Below, piece by piece: positions 18,791 through 26,858 of a stretch of DNA of 58,044 bases (its first letter is position 1; each line of letters begins with the position of its first letter). The notes beneath the pieces were generated by a model. The model had not been told where the DNA came from and did not search any database. It saw only the letters and a list, made by a program, of their open reading frames with translations. This DNA is from Vulcanimicrobiota bacterium (GTDB taxonomy: Bacteria; Vulcanimicrobiota; Vulcanimicrobiia; Vulcanimicrobiales; Vulcanimicrobiaceae): the NCBI GenBank assembly GCA_030041225.1, contig JASHOG010000128.1, positions 1-58,044 on the forward strand. The letters are read 5' to 3'. The position numbers were made by a program, and so were the translations under genes.

Positions 18791-19864
18791 CTACGCCGGT
18801 TCGCCGGCGAGAAGTCGGGCGTGCTCGTCGCGTAAGAGATCCTCGACGATGTCACCGACGTTCCCGTCGATGATGTCGCGGATGTTGCCGTAGCTGCGGT
18901 TCGTGCGGTGGTCGGTGACGCGATCCTGCGGGAAATTGTAGGTCCGAATCTTCTCGGAACGGTCTCCCGTGCCGACCTGGCTGCGCCGCAACGTTCCTGT
19001 CGCCTCTTCGAGCTCTCGCTGCTTACGCTCGTGGAGGATCGCGCGTAGCATCTGCATCGCCCGCTCGCGGTTCTGCTGCTGCGAACGCTCCTGCTGCGAA
19101 GCGACGATGACGCCCGTCGGCAGGTGAGTAATACGAATCGCAGACTCGGTCTTGTTCACGTACTGCCCGCCCGCACCGCTCGATTTATATGTATCGATCT
19201 GGAGATCCGACGGTTTGATCTCCACGATAACGCTCTCGTCGACTTCCGGAAGCACCGCCACCGTCGCCGTCGAGGTGTGAATCCGCCCCTGCGCCTCGGT
19301 CTCCGGCACACGCTGCACACGGTGAACGCCGGACTCATGCTTGAACCACCGGTACGCTTGATCGCCCTTCACCGAGAAGACGATCTCCTTGTAGCCGCCG
19401 GCCTCGCTCTCCGACTCCGAAACGACGCTGACCCGCATTCCGCGCGACTCCGCAAAGCGCGCATACATGCGCGCGAGATCACCGGCAAAGATCGCCGCTT
19501 CGTCGCCGCCGGCCCCCGCGCGAATTTCGATAAAGACGTCCTTAGCGTCGTTGGGGTCTTTGGGAATCAGCAGCTCCGCCAGCTCGGCTTCGAGCCTCTG
19601 GCGCCTCGCGCGCAGCGTTGCCTCTTCTTCCTGCGCGAGCTCTCGCAGTTCCGGATCGGAGAGTAGCGCGGCGTTCTTCGCGAGCGCGTCGAGCGTCGCG
19701 CGATAGGAACGATAGGTTTCGACCGTCGCCTCTAGGCGTGCATGCTCCCTCACGAGCGCCGTGTACTTGCTTTGGTCGAAAGCGCCGCCGGCGGCGAGCG
19801 CCGCTTCGATCTCCTCGAAACGGCGAGCGCTCGCGTCAAGGCGCTCTAAGGCGCGCTCGTCCAC
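18791..19864 (-). CDS. prfA: Peptide chain release factor 1
   Basis: A 357-residue class I release factor reading UAG and UAA. The GGQ hydrolysis motif is in [20 protein letters not shown]. The codon-recognition domain (residues about 105-215) includes [17 protein letters not shown], and the C-terminal region has [16 protein letters not shown], normal for RF1. Start is GTG, nine bases after the rpmE stop. The order rpmE-prfA-prmC is conserved in many bacteria. Confidence 0.97.
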   Translation of the reverse strand: MDERALERLDASARRFEEIEAALAAGGAFDQSKYTALVREHARLEATVETYRSYRATLDALAKNAALLSDPELRELAQEEEATLRARRQRLEAELAELLIPKDPNDAKDVFIEIRAGAGGDEAAIFAGDLARMYARFAESRGMRVSVVSESESEAGGYKEIVFSVKGDQAYRWFKHESGVHRVQRVPETEAQGRIHTSTATVAVLPEVDESVIVEIKPSDLQIDTYKSSGAGGQYVNKTESAIRITHLPTGVIVASQQERSQQQNRERAMQMLRAILHERKQRELEEATGTLRRSQVGTGDRSEKIRTYNFPQDRVTDHRTNRSYGNIRDIIDGNVGDIVEDLLRDEHARLLAGEPA

Positions 19865-19873
19865 GCGCGGGGC

Positions 19874-20146
19874 TTACTGCTCGGCCGCGGCCCTCTTCGC
19901 TGCGCGTGCTCTGGAGCGGGCGGCGGCCTCTTCTTGCTTGCGCTTCGCGATCGCGGCGCGCTGGTTGAACTTGTCCACACGCCCAGCCGTATCGATGAGC
20001 TTCTGCTGCCCCGTAAAGAGCGGATGGCAGGCGGAGCAGATCTCGACGGCAATTTCCGGCTTGGTCGAGCCGGTGATAAAGGTACTCCCGCAGGCACAGT
20101 GCACGCGCGCCTCCGGATACCAGGTGGGGTGGACCTTCGTTTTCAC
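19874..20146 (-). CDS. rpmE: 50S ribosomal protein L31, zinc-binding type
   Basis: A 90-residue L31 with the zinc-binding cysteines of the C+ type: HCACG and EICSACHPLFTG. The N-terminus MKTKVHPTWYPEARVHCACG and the GRVDKFNQR motif are diagnostic. A basic Ala/Arg/Lys/Glu tail of about 25 residues extends it slightly beyond the usual 70. The GTG start is only nine bases from a TATAAT box, so the mRNA may have almost no leader, although a GAGAGG sits just before the GTG. It heads the rpmE-to-HIT operon. Confidence 0.96.
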   Translation of the reverse strand: MKTKVHPTWYPEARVHCACGSTFITGSTKPEIAVEICSACHPLFTGQQKLIDTAGRVDKFNQRAAIAKRKQEEAAARSRARAAKRAAAEQ

Positions 20147-20155
20147 AGCCTCTCG

Positions 20156-20183
20156 ATTATAGCAGCCGGCGCAAGAGCGTCAG
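20156..20183 (-). promoter_or_regulatory. rpmE: Promoter of the rpmE operon, very close to the start codon
   Basis: On the minus strand a perfect TATAAT (20156-20161) follows a CTGACG -35 element (20178-20183) after 16 bases. The -35 overlaps the stop codon of the S53 peptidase gene. Transcription starting 6-8 bases past the -10 would leave 0-3 bases before the GTG at 20146, so the message should be nearly leaderless. Confidence 0.65.
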
Positions 20184-22405
20184 TTTGCGCTCTTCCCTGT
20201 CACCGCTTCCACGAGATGGCCGCCGAGCGGCACGCCGAGGCCGGTTACGAGGTCGTAGCCGGTCCCCGCCCAGCAGCATCCCGTGATCGGCGGGCCCGGG
20301 GTCGACCCCGGCGTCGGGTAATTTGACGGCGCCTGGTTCGCCTCGTTCTCGCCGTAGAGCACGTCATAGAACACCTGGCTATAGCTCAGGCCGTTGCTCG
20401 TGCTCGAGTAAATTTTGTAGTAGTAGGCGTTTGGATTGCCAAGGCGCCAAGGGTGAGCGCCGGTTGCAGTATCGCAGCTCGCCGTATCCTTACATGCTTG
20501 CAACACGAGCGCCCATTCGGCCGAGGCCTCCGGTGCCGACGCTGACGTCCCGCCCGAGGGGCCATATCCCTCGGCGTCGGGGAACGCAGCGTTCATGAGC
20601 AAGGTCGGTCCGGTGTCGGGATCGGCGAGCAGCGCAATATCCGGTACGCCGCGCTTTCCTCCGAGCGACGGATTCGGTGACGCCGGCGTCACCGTCGTCT
20701 GCCATGACGGCGCCGAGAAATACTGCGAGACGCCTCCGCCGGAGCCGACGTCGTTGAGGAAGTACCCCGACCCCCCGGATGTCGTTTGGTCCGCCCACGC
20801 GGTGATCTCCCCGACAACGAAACCATTCGCGTCGAACTCCATGGGCGCACTGACACCGCCCACCGCGACGATGCTCGGATCCGAGGCGGGATAGCCGACG
20901 CAGGCCTCCGCAAGCGGAAAGCCGGTGTTCGGGTTGTAGCACTCCGCGTTACCAGTATCACCGGAGCTTGCGAAGACCGCGATGCCCTCGGAGACGAGCG
21001 CGGCAAACTCGTCCGGTCCCGGCCCTTCGCCGGAACTATTGAAGTAGCCGGCTGCCTCGAAGTCGTTTTCGCCGCTACCGTAACTTAAGGAAAGCGTGTC
21101 GACCACGTTGTCGGAGATCGCTTGTTGGATCTCATCATCGGCGAGATTCGTCCCGATCTCCGGATAGATGACGTAGCCTGTCCCGGGGCACGTTCCGTCA
21201 ACCGGTGCCTCTTCATCGCCGGTCGATGGATTGATGCACTCCGATGGGTTGTACGCGAGATAGAAATCGAGCGTTGAACCCGGCGCGAGGCTCGCGACTT
21301 GCTCGGTGTCGAGCTGTGCCTCGCCGTCCTCTTCATTGCATTCGTTGTAGTTGGGGACGCTGCCCTGATTTTCGCACGCTTCTGAGTCCGGATCCGTGAG
21401 CGGAGGCGGCGACGTCAACCCGCCGGGATTCGGATCGAACTCTTGGCTTCCACCACATGTCGGCGCCTCGCTGCACGGCTCGCCGTTGTTCGGATTCGTG
21501 CCGAGGTCAGGATAGCCGGGATACGGTGTGACGGCAACGACGGGCATCTGCTTCAGCGTCGCGATGCTCGAAAGCCGTTCGAGCTGCTCGTAACCTTCGT
21601 CGCTCTCGTAGCCGTAGAGGTCGACGTCCACCAGCGACGAGCCCTCTTTAGCGAGAATCGCGCCGGTCCCGACGATTCCCGTCGTAATGCCGGCGCCGGT
21701 GTAGCCTGCGTTCCATGCGCCCGCGTAATCGAACCCGTCGGCGATGAGCTGCGGTGAGTAGCCCGTGGTCTCACCGAGGCCCATGCGGATAATGTACTGA
21801 TATGCGACACGCGCGCCGACCAGACCGATGACCGACGTGATCGGAAGCGAGGAGTTCAATCGTGGCGTGCTGCCCGGGATCGGTCCGAGAAAGCGCTCCG
21901 GGCCTTCGGCGTACCAGCCAAAAGACGTGTTGAAGGCCCTTTCGAAGGCCGGGAGCCCGCCGGCGAGCGAGAGCATGAGGTGTTGCGGCCATGTGCCGAC
22001 AGAGATCCCGTAGCTCCGGAAGTACTTCGCCACCGTCGCCACCGTCGCGCTCGACGCGCCGAACGCACTGCCGATCTGTTGCGGCGTCAGAAAGTGCCGG
22101 TACTGCGCCGACCCCGGCGTGCTCGCCTCGCGCGCGTATGTGAGGAGTCCGGCCTCATCTTGTAGCTCTAAGCCGACGTTCATCGAGATCGCGTAGTTCT
22201 CGTTACTCGCGAGCGGTCGAACGTACGTCGCGTTTGCCAGCTCTTCACGTCCCCAGTTAAAACCGGTGAGCGTCCCTGGGGCGACGCTTCCCGAGGAGCT
22301 TCCGGACGACGTCGGGAGCATCCCTGAATGGGACCCGCCGTTGCATGCAGTTGCGAGCGCCGCGATCAGGAGCGCGGCGAGCGCGCTGCGAGCCGTCATC
22401 TTCAT
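20180..22405 (-). CDS. S53 (sedolisin/kumamolisin) serine-carboxyl peptidase, lipoprotein with pro-domain
   Basis: A 741-residue secreted acid-type peptidase. The signal peptide ends in a lipobox (ALATAC, Cys21), so the enzyme is probably lipid-anchored. Residues about 50-200 are the Pro-kumamolisin activation domain (REASTPGSAQYRHFLTPQQIGSAFG in type). The sedolisin triad is visible: Glu362 and Asp366 in GEAQLDTEQ, four apart as expected, and Ser621 in SGGTSASAPEAS. The oxyanion Asp483 lies in ASSGDTGN. The C-terminal calcium site is GYDLVTGLGVPLG. An insertion of roughly 70-80 residues (about 285-360) rich in Pro, Asn, Asp and Cys precedes the catalytic Glu. The gene overlaps the upstream lipoprotein gene as ATGA, so the two are made together. 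Confidence 0.93.
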   Translation of the reverse strand: MKMTARSALAALLIAALATACNGGSHSGMLPTSSGSSSGSVAPGTLTGFNWGREELANATYVRPLASNENYAISMNVGLELQDEAGLLTYAREASTPGSAQYRHFLTPQQIGSAFGASSATVATVAKYFRSYGISVGTWPQHLMLSLAGGLPAFERAFNTSFGWYAEGPERFLGPIPGSTPRLNSSLPITSVIGLVGARVAYQYIIRMGLGETTGYSPQLIADGFDYAGAWNAGYTGAGITTGIVGTGAILAKEGSSLVDVDLYGYESDEGYEQLERLSSIATLKQMPVVAVTPYPGYPDLGTNPNNGEPCSEAPTCGGSQEFDPNPGGLTSPPPLTDPDSEACENQGSVPNYNECNEEDGEAQLDTEQVASLAPGSTLDFYLAYNPSECINPSTGDEEAPVDGTCPGTGYVIYPEIGTNLADDEIQQAISDNVVDTLSLSYGSGENDFEAAGYFNSSGEGPGPDEFAALVSEGIAVFASSGDTGNAECYNPNTGFPLAEACVGYPASDPSIVAVGGVSAPMEFDANGFVVGEITAWADQTTSGGSGYFLNDVGSGGGVSQYFSAPSWQTTVTPASPNPSLGGKRGVPDIALLADPDTGPTLLMNAAFPDAEGYGPSGGTSASAPEASAEWALVLQACKDTASCDTATGAHPWRLGNPNAYYYKIYSSTSNGLSYSQVFYDVLYGENEANQAPSNYPTPGSTPGPPITGCCWAGTGYDLVTGLGVPLGGHLVEAVTGKSAN

Positions 22406-23763
22406 CGTCTGATGATCCCTTCATTCGTAAGTCGCGTTGCGAAGGCGCGTATGTTCTGGGCAATTTTACGCTCTCTGCTCACGCGCACTTGAGCGATCCT
22501 TGCTTGGAAACGCGCGACCGCGACGGCAACGGTCTGCGGTGAGAGGCTGGAGCTCGCGTGTGCGCTCTGGGCGCTCGAGCGTCCGGCCGACGTTGCAAGT
22601 ACCTCGCTCTGCAAGCCGACGGTCTCCGACGTCGTCGCCGTCTGTTGCGGCGCGCCGACGAACGCGGCAAAATCGTCGTATGATTCCTCCGTGTCGTCGA
22701 GGTAGTCGTAGTAGTAGGTCTGCACGTCGTTCATGACGATGCAGACGATGCTCGCGGCGCTGTTGTCGTAGCTCTCATACGTCTGCGTCTCCGTGTAACC
22801 GAGAATCGTATCGAGCGAGGTGATCGTGCGTTTCACCATGTTGCCGCTGGTCCCGTACGTCGACGGAACGTTACACGAGCCGGGGAAGGCGACCGGGTCC
22901 GTGTCGGTATCGGACTCCGTATAGAAGGTCGGCGTCGAGCCGTACCATGCCGTCGGCGTTGCAAGCACGATCGGCGGGTAGGGTGTCGCGGGCGGTGACG
23001 GGCTCTCTAGGACGACCGCCACGGTAATTTTGCCGCTGCTTGGGGCGCTGTACGTGAAGTCGATGATGCCTTCTGCGCTGAGAACGGTTCCGGAGTAGGT
23101 CCCGCTGCCATCGGAGTTCTCCGTGATAACGAGGTTGTAACCGCCGGTCAGCTCCTGCGTCTCGTTGTAGTTACCGGCGCTCTCGACGTAGCGCGATATC
23201 GTCAGGTCCCCCGGGTCATCTTCGGTCGAGTATCCCTCCGGAGAGTTCGTCCAACTTGCGCCGTTGGTCTCCGGGAGCTTGTCCAGGACGTAGGGCGTGC
23301 TATACACCCACAGTACCGTCGCGGCCGTTTCGCCGGCGCCGTTTGTGACCTGCGAGCCGTACTCGTCGATCGCGGACGACGTCGTCGCCGCCCATGTATC
23401 GGTCGTCGAAACGTCTGTCTCGTCGGGAAACGCGTCTTGCTCGCTGTACTGCACGTCGTATGGGTCGTTTGTCGGCGTCGTGAATGGTGCGGGCGAAGTC
23501 GTTACCGTCACGGAAAGCGCGACGGTCGCTTCTGCGCTCGTCGACGGGAAGGGCGAGGGCGTGGGATAGGTGTACGTGTTCGTCTGCGTCAGCGTGCCGC
23601 TGTACGTGAACTCATTGCCGACGGGAGGAGTGCTCGTCGTTGCCGGTGCCGGAGTTGTCGGCGGCACGACGCTGCTCGAGCCTCCGCTTCCGCCACCGCC
23701 ACCGCACGCGATAAGCCCGGCCGCGAGAATTAGTGCGCCGAAGCCCCAACGAAACTGCTTCAC
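22402..23763 (-). CDS. Lipoprotein of unknown function, coupled to the S53 peptidase
   Basis: No family recognised. The 453-residue product has a lipoprotein signal (AAGLIAC) followed by a flexible GGGGGSGGSSS and a Pro/Thr linker to about residue 50. The rest is Thr/Ser/Tyr/Asp-rich, beta-strand-like, with few charges and strikingly many YT, TY and YY pairs (for example TQTNTYTYPTP, NDVQTYYYDYLDD), the look of a secreted beta-sandwich or surface protein. The last 60 residues turn basic and helical. The GTG start has AAAGGAG six bases upstream. Its stop overlaps the ATG of the S53 peptidase, so it may be a partner, inhibitor or substrate-binding subunit of that enzyme; this is inference from the coupling. 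Confidence 0.75.
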   Translation of the reverse strand: MKQFRWGFGALILAAGLIACGGGGGSGGSSSVVPPTTPAPATTSTPPVGNEFTYSGTLTQTNTYTYPTPSPFPSTSAEATVALSVTVTTSPAPFTTPTNDPYDVQYSEQDAFPDETDVSTTDTWAATTSSAIDEYGSQVTNGAGETAATVLWVYSTPYVLDKLPETNGASWTNSPEGYSTEDDPGDLTISRYVESAGNYNETQELTGGYNLVITENSDGSGTYSGTVLSAEGIIDFTYSAPSSGKITVAVVLESPSPPATPYPPIVLATPTAWYGSTPTFYTESDTDTDPVAFPGSCNVPSTYGTSGNMVKRTITSLDTILGYTETQTYESYDNSAASIVCIVMNDVQTYYYDYLDDTEESYDDFAAFVGAPQQTATTSETVGLQSEVLATSAGRSSAQSAHASSSLSPQTVAVAVARFQARIAQVRVSRERKIAQNIRAFATRLTNEGIIRR

Positions 23764-23843
23764 CCCGTGCTCCTTTGCAGCAAGTCGAGAGGGAGTTAGC
23801 GTCTGCCGGGTTTCTTCCTCCGATGACGCGAAGCCCTCATACG

Positions 23844-24380
23844 ATGAAACGCGTAGCTCCGCTTGTGCTGTGCTGCTGCCTAGCCGCGCTTAGCACATTT
23901 CTCGCGGCGGCGCCGCTCGACGCAGCCACGATCGTCAACAGCGGATCGACAAACTTCATGGGCTGGAATCTCACGATCCGCTCCGACGGCAGCGGCAACG
24001 TCGTGCAAGGTGCGCGCGGCATCGTCGTGCACGGTGCGATCGCGCGCGCCTTCAGAATCCCGAGCCAACTCGCGCAATCGTTCTTTCACGATCTTCGCGC
24101 TGCGCGCGACGCGAATATTTCCGGCGCCGCATGCGTGAAAAGCGTCTCATTCGGCACTCGGCTCAATATCGTCTGGCACACTTGGACGTCACCGGACCTC
24201 TCCTGCCCCGTGGTGTCTTCGCTCGACGCAGCGCTGCGTGTCGACGTTTCGAAGATCACGGCGATCGTCAACCCGCCGACGGGCTCTCACCGCGTCCTTC
24301 TTCCCATCGAGCCACGCCGCACCCCAACCTCACCCCCTTTGCGAGGGGAGGACGGGGGCAGCGCCCAACCTCTTCCTTAA
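23844..24380 (+). CDS. Small exported protein of unknown function
   Basis: About 178 residues with a clear signal peptide (MKRVAPLVLCCCLAALSTF to about residue 28). The mature part has a TIVNSGSTNFMGWNLTIRSDGSG start and a compact domain with two Cys residues (GAACVKS and DLSCPVV), perhaps a disulfide. The last 20 residues are encoded by a GC-rich palindromic stretch (24312-24360) that looks like a translated repeat, so the natural C-terminus was probably near the IVNPPTGSHRVLLP segment. It is divergent from the lipoprotein gene across 80 bp with no promoter that I can defend, and is four bases upstream of the next exported protein. An ATG at 23823 would lengthen it by seven residues. Confidence 0.68.
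   Translation: MKRVAPLVLCCCLAALSTFLAAAPLDAATIVNSGSTNFMGWNLTIRSDGSGNVVQGARGIVVHGAIARAFRIPSQLAQSFFHDLRAARDANISGAACVKSVSFGTRLNIVWHTWTSPDLSCPVVSSLDAALRVDVSKITAIVNPPTGSHRVLLPIEPRRTPTSPPLRGEDGGSAQPLP
24312..24360. repeat. GC-rich palindromic repeat read through as protein C-terminus
   Basis: The stretch CACCCCAACCTCACCCCC followed by TTTGCG and AGGGGAGGACGGGGG is an imperfect inverted repeat with a perfect core CCCCT-TTGCG-AGGGG hairpin (24334-24348). It is in frame with the exported-protein gene and lies just before its stop. The sequence resembles intergenic hairpin repeats, and here it appears to have been absorbed into the coding region. Confidence 0.5.
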
Positions 24381-24384
24381 TAAG

Positions 24385-25005
24385 ATGAAGCCCCTCTTGA
24401 TTTCGTTGACCGCCTCCGCCGCGCTCGCCGCAGCTTTTGCCTCCGGAAGCTTTCCTGCGATAGCGCAGGCACCGTCGCCCTCTCCGCTCCCGACGGCAAT
24501 ACCTTCGGCTTCGCCGGCACCGACCGCGACGCCGACGGAGATGCCGGGCGTCGATAGCCTCTTCGGTCCGGCGAATGGACGGAATCGCGGGGGATATGGT
24601 GCGCACGCGGTGCCCTCGCCGCCCGTTCCAAAGCGCGTCGGTATCGAAGGGGTCTGGGAGCTTGCGCTACAACGCGGCTCAGACACGACGTATACGCACC
24701 TAGATCTCGTGCAGCAGCAGAACGCGCTGACGGGCTACTACGTCGATGCACGCAACAAGAAGGCGCCGGCAATCGGCGTCGTTGACGGCAATGACGTGCG
24801 GATCGTCGTCACGCTAGCCGACGGAACGTCGGTCGTCTTTACCGGAACACTCGACGGCACGACCGACATGATCGGCATGATGACGACGCCGACGGAGCAG
24901 GTTCCTTTCTCTGCTGACTATCGCCCGAAAGAGAACTTCTTCGACAACTTGAACGAGCAGCCGGGCGGGATGACCAATCCTTTCCCGTCCCCACCGCCGA
25001 AATAG
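24385..25005 (+). CDS. Exported protein with proline-rich linker, unknown function
   Basis: A 206-residue secreted protein. The signal peptide (MKPLLISLTASAALAAAFASG, then PAIAQA) is followed by a Pro/Ser/Ala/Thr linker to about residue 60. A globular domain comes next: VGIEGVWELALQRGSDTTYTHLDLVQQQNALTGYY, then repeated VVTLADGTSVVFTGTLDGTTDMIGMMTT. This short beta-rich pattern (GxWxL... then G.Y... then GT.DG) resembles lipocalin-like or extracytoplasmic beta-barrel domains but no known motif is secure. It starts four bases after the preceding gene and ends 16 bp before metY, so it may be co-transcribed with both. Confidence 0.72.
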   Translation: MKPLLISLTASAALAAAFASGSFPAIAQAPSPSPLPTAIPSASPAPTATPTEMPGVDSLFGPANGRNRGGYGAHAVPSPPVPKRVGIEGVWELALQRGSDTTYTHLDLVQQQNALTGYYVDARNKKAPAIGVVDGNDVRIVVTLADGTSVVFTGTLDGTTDMIGMMTTPTEQVPFSADYRPKENFFDNLNEQPGGMTNPFPSPPPK

Positions 25006-25021
25006 CTCGCCTCGCGTAGCG

Positions 25022-26344
25022 ATGCACGATCGAGCCTTCGGATTCGCGACACGCGCGATCCATGCGGGCACTCCGCCTGACCCGGCGACCGGCTCGCGCG
25101 CCGCACCGATTTATCAGACGGCAGCATACGTTTTCGGTTCCACCGAACAGGCAGCTGAGCTCTTCCAGCTGCGCAGTTATGGGCACATCTACAGCCGCAT
25201 CAGCAATCCGACGGTTGCGGCGTTCGAGGAGCGCATGGCAAGCCTCGAAGGCGGACTTGGCGCGGTCGCGTGCTCGAGTGGCCTCGCCGCGCAGCTCTGC
25301 ACCGTTCTGACGCTCGCGCGTAGCGGCGATCATCTACTCTGCTCGCAAAACGTCTACGGCGGCACGATCACACAGCTCTCGGTGACCGTGAAGCGCATGG
25401 GTATCGAGACGACGTTCGCGCCGGTGGACGATCTTGCCGCACTTGCCGCCGCAATCCGTCCGAACACGAAGATGCTGTTTGCCGAGACGATCGGCAATCC
25501 GTCAGGCGTGCTCGCCGACCTCGGCGCGCTCGCGAGGTTAGCGCACGAGCACGGCATCCCGTTCGTCGTCGACAACACCTTCGCGACGCCCTATCTCTGC
25601 CGCCCCATCGAGCACGGCGCCGACATCGTGCTCCACTCCGCGACGAAGTTCATCAGCGGGCACGGTACGACGATCGGCGGCGTGCTCATCGAATCCGGCG
25701 CGTTTCCGTGGGGAAACGGGCGCTTTCCGCTTCTCTCCGAGCCGAGCCCCGGCTATCATCAAAAAGTTTTCACCGAGACGTTCGGCGAGTATGCGTTTCT
25801 CATGCGCGCACGCGCCGAGGTTCTGCGCGACGTCGGCGCACAGCTTGCGCCGATGGATGCCTGGCTACTGCTGCTTGGGCTCGAAACGCTCGCGCTACGT
25901 ATGGAGGCGCATGTGCGCAACGCGCAAGCGGTCGCCGAGTTTCTGCGTAGCCGGCCGGAGGTTGCGTGGGTGAGCTATACGAAGGGCGCGGTCTTCGCGT
26001 TCGGCATCAAGGGCGGACGCGAAGCGGCACGGCGTTTCATCGACGCGCTCGAGCTGTGGAGTCATCTCGCCAACGTCGGCGATGCCAAGAGCCTCGTCAT
26101 CCATCCCGCCTCGACGACGCACTCTCAGCTCTCGGACGACGAGCTGCGCAACGCCGGGGTGCCTCCGGAGAGTATTCGTCTCTCGGTCGGCTTGGAAGAC
26201 GTCGAGGACTTGGAGTGGGATCTCGATCGCGCGCTGAAAATTGCAAGCGGTCCCTCGACTTCGCTCGCTCACGCTCGCTCCGCTCGGGATGACAGAGTGA
26301 AGGCCCCCACCGATCGCGATGACAGAACAGGGGCAAGGAAGTGA
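25022..26344 (+). CDS. O-acetylhomoserine/cystathionine-type PLP sulfhydrylase (MetY-like)
   Basis: A PLP enzyme of the Cys/Met metabolism family, about 440 residues. Diagnostic features are FATRAIHAGTPPDPATGSRAAPIYQTAAYVF, YSRISNPTVAAFEERMASLEGG, the cofactor-binding VDNTFATPYLCRP, and the PLP lysine in HSATKFISGHGTTIGG, with a long C-terminal domain. The LVIHPASTTHSQLSDDE stretch suits O-acetylhomoserine sulfhydrylase, which makes homocysteine. The normal end is near LDRALKIA; the last 27 residues are the translation of dispersed repeat copies (26252-26294 and a partial at 26311). Its stop overlaps the GTG of the CoA-binding gene (GTGA). Confidence 0.9.
   Translation: MHDRAFGFATRAIHAGTPPDPATGSRAAPIYQTAAYVFGSTEQAAELFQLRSYGHIYSRISNPTVAAFEERMASLEGGLGAVACSSGLAAQLCTVLTLARSGDHLLCSQNVYGGTITQLSVTVKRMGIETTFAPVDDLAALAAAIRPNTKMLFAETIGNPSGVLADLGALARLAHEHGIPFVVDNTFATPYLCRPIEHGADIVLHSATKFISGHGTTIGGVLIESGAFPWGNGRFPLLSEPSPGYHQKVFTETFGEYAFLMRARAEVLRDVGAQLAPMDAWLLLLGLETLALRMEAHVRNAQAVAEFLRSRPEVAWVSYTKGAVFAFGIKGGREAARRFIDALELWSHLANVGDAKSLVIHPASTTHSQLSDDELRNAGVPPESIRLSVGLEDVEDLEWDLDRALKIASGPSTSLAHARSARDDRVKAPTDRDDRTGARK
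26252..26294 (-). repeat. Dispersed repeat copy at the metY 3' end
   Basis: CCCTCGACTTCGCTCGCTCA through CCGCTCGGGATGACA, reverse orientation, with a partial second copy (ATCGCGATGACAGA) at about 26311-26325. It encodes a C-terminal extension of MetY. Confidence 0.75.
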
Positions 26345-26826
26345 TCCTCAGGACGCCCGGCGAGCGCGAGTCGCTTCTCGAGCGGAGCCGCAAGGTCGCG
26401 ATGGTGGGCGCATCGTCCAACGCCTTGCGCCCAAGCTATACCGTCTTCTCCTATCTACGTACGCAGACGCCGTTCGACGTCGCGCCGATCAACCCGACGA
26501 TTCGCGAGATCGACGGCATCGCCGCCTATCCCTCGCTCGAGGCCTACGCGCGAGCTCGCGGCGCACCCGATATAGTGGACGTCTTTCGGCGCCCGAGCGA
26601 GCTTGTCGCTGTGACACGCGAGGCGATCGCAGCCGCTGCGAAGGCGATTTGGTTCCAGTACGGCGTCATCAACGACGAGGCGATCCGCATTGCCGATGGA
26701 GCAGGACTCGATGTTGTCGTCGACCGGTGCATGAAGGTCGAGTATGCTCGTTTTCACGGCGGCCTCACGACGAGCGGCCTCAACAGCGGCGTCATCACGA
26801 GCCGTTGGCGTTCCCTGTCATCCTGA
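26341..26826 (+). CDS. CoA-binding domain protein (YccU-like)
   Basis: A 161-residue protein of the CoA_binding (succinyl-CoA ligase alpha-like Rossmann) family. SRKVAMVGASSNALRPSYTVFSYLRTQTPFDVAPINP is the nucleotide-binding strand and loop, followed by DIVDVFRRPSEL and the KAIWFQYGVINDEAIRIADGAGLDVVVDRCMKVEYAR motif that closes the family. Free-standing YccU-like proteins bind CoA but have no settled role. The GTG start is coupled to metY. The last residues (RWRSLSS) and the stop codon are contributed by a dispersed repeat at 26816-26858. Confidence 0.88.
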   Translation: MILRTPGERESLLERSRKVAMVGASSNALRPSYTVFSYLRTQTPFDVAPINPTIREIDGIAAYPSLEAYARARGAPDIVDVFRRPSELVAVTREAIAAAAKAIWFQYGVINDEAIRIADGAGLDVVVDRCMKVEYARFHGGLTTSGLNSGVITSRWRSLSS

Positions 26827-26858
26827 GCGTAGCGAACGAAGTGAGCGGAGTCGAAGGA
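26816..26858 (+). repeat. Dispersed repeat copy at the CoA-binding / LuxE junction
   Basis: TGTCATCCTGAGCGTAGCG through AGCGGAGTCGAAGGA, forward orientation and the cleanest full copy with 43308-43350. It supplies the TGA stop of the CoA-binding gene and the GTG start of the LuxE-like gene. Confidence 0.8.

Noticed and set aside
26319-26840. Extension of the LuxE-like protein by about 170 residues upstream
   Set aside because: This part is an out-of-frame reading of the CoA-binding gene and is Arg-rich; the LuxE similarity begins after 26841.
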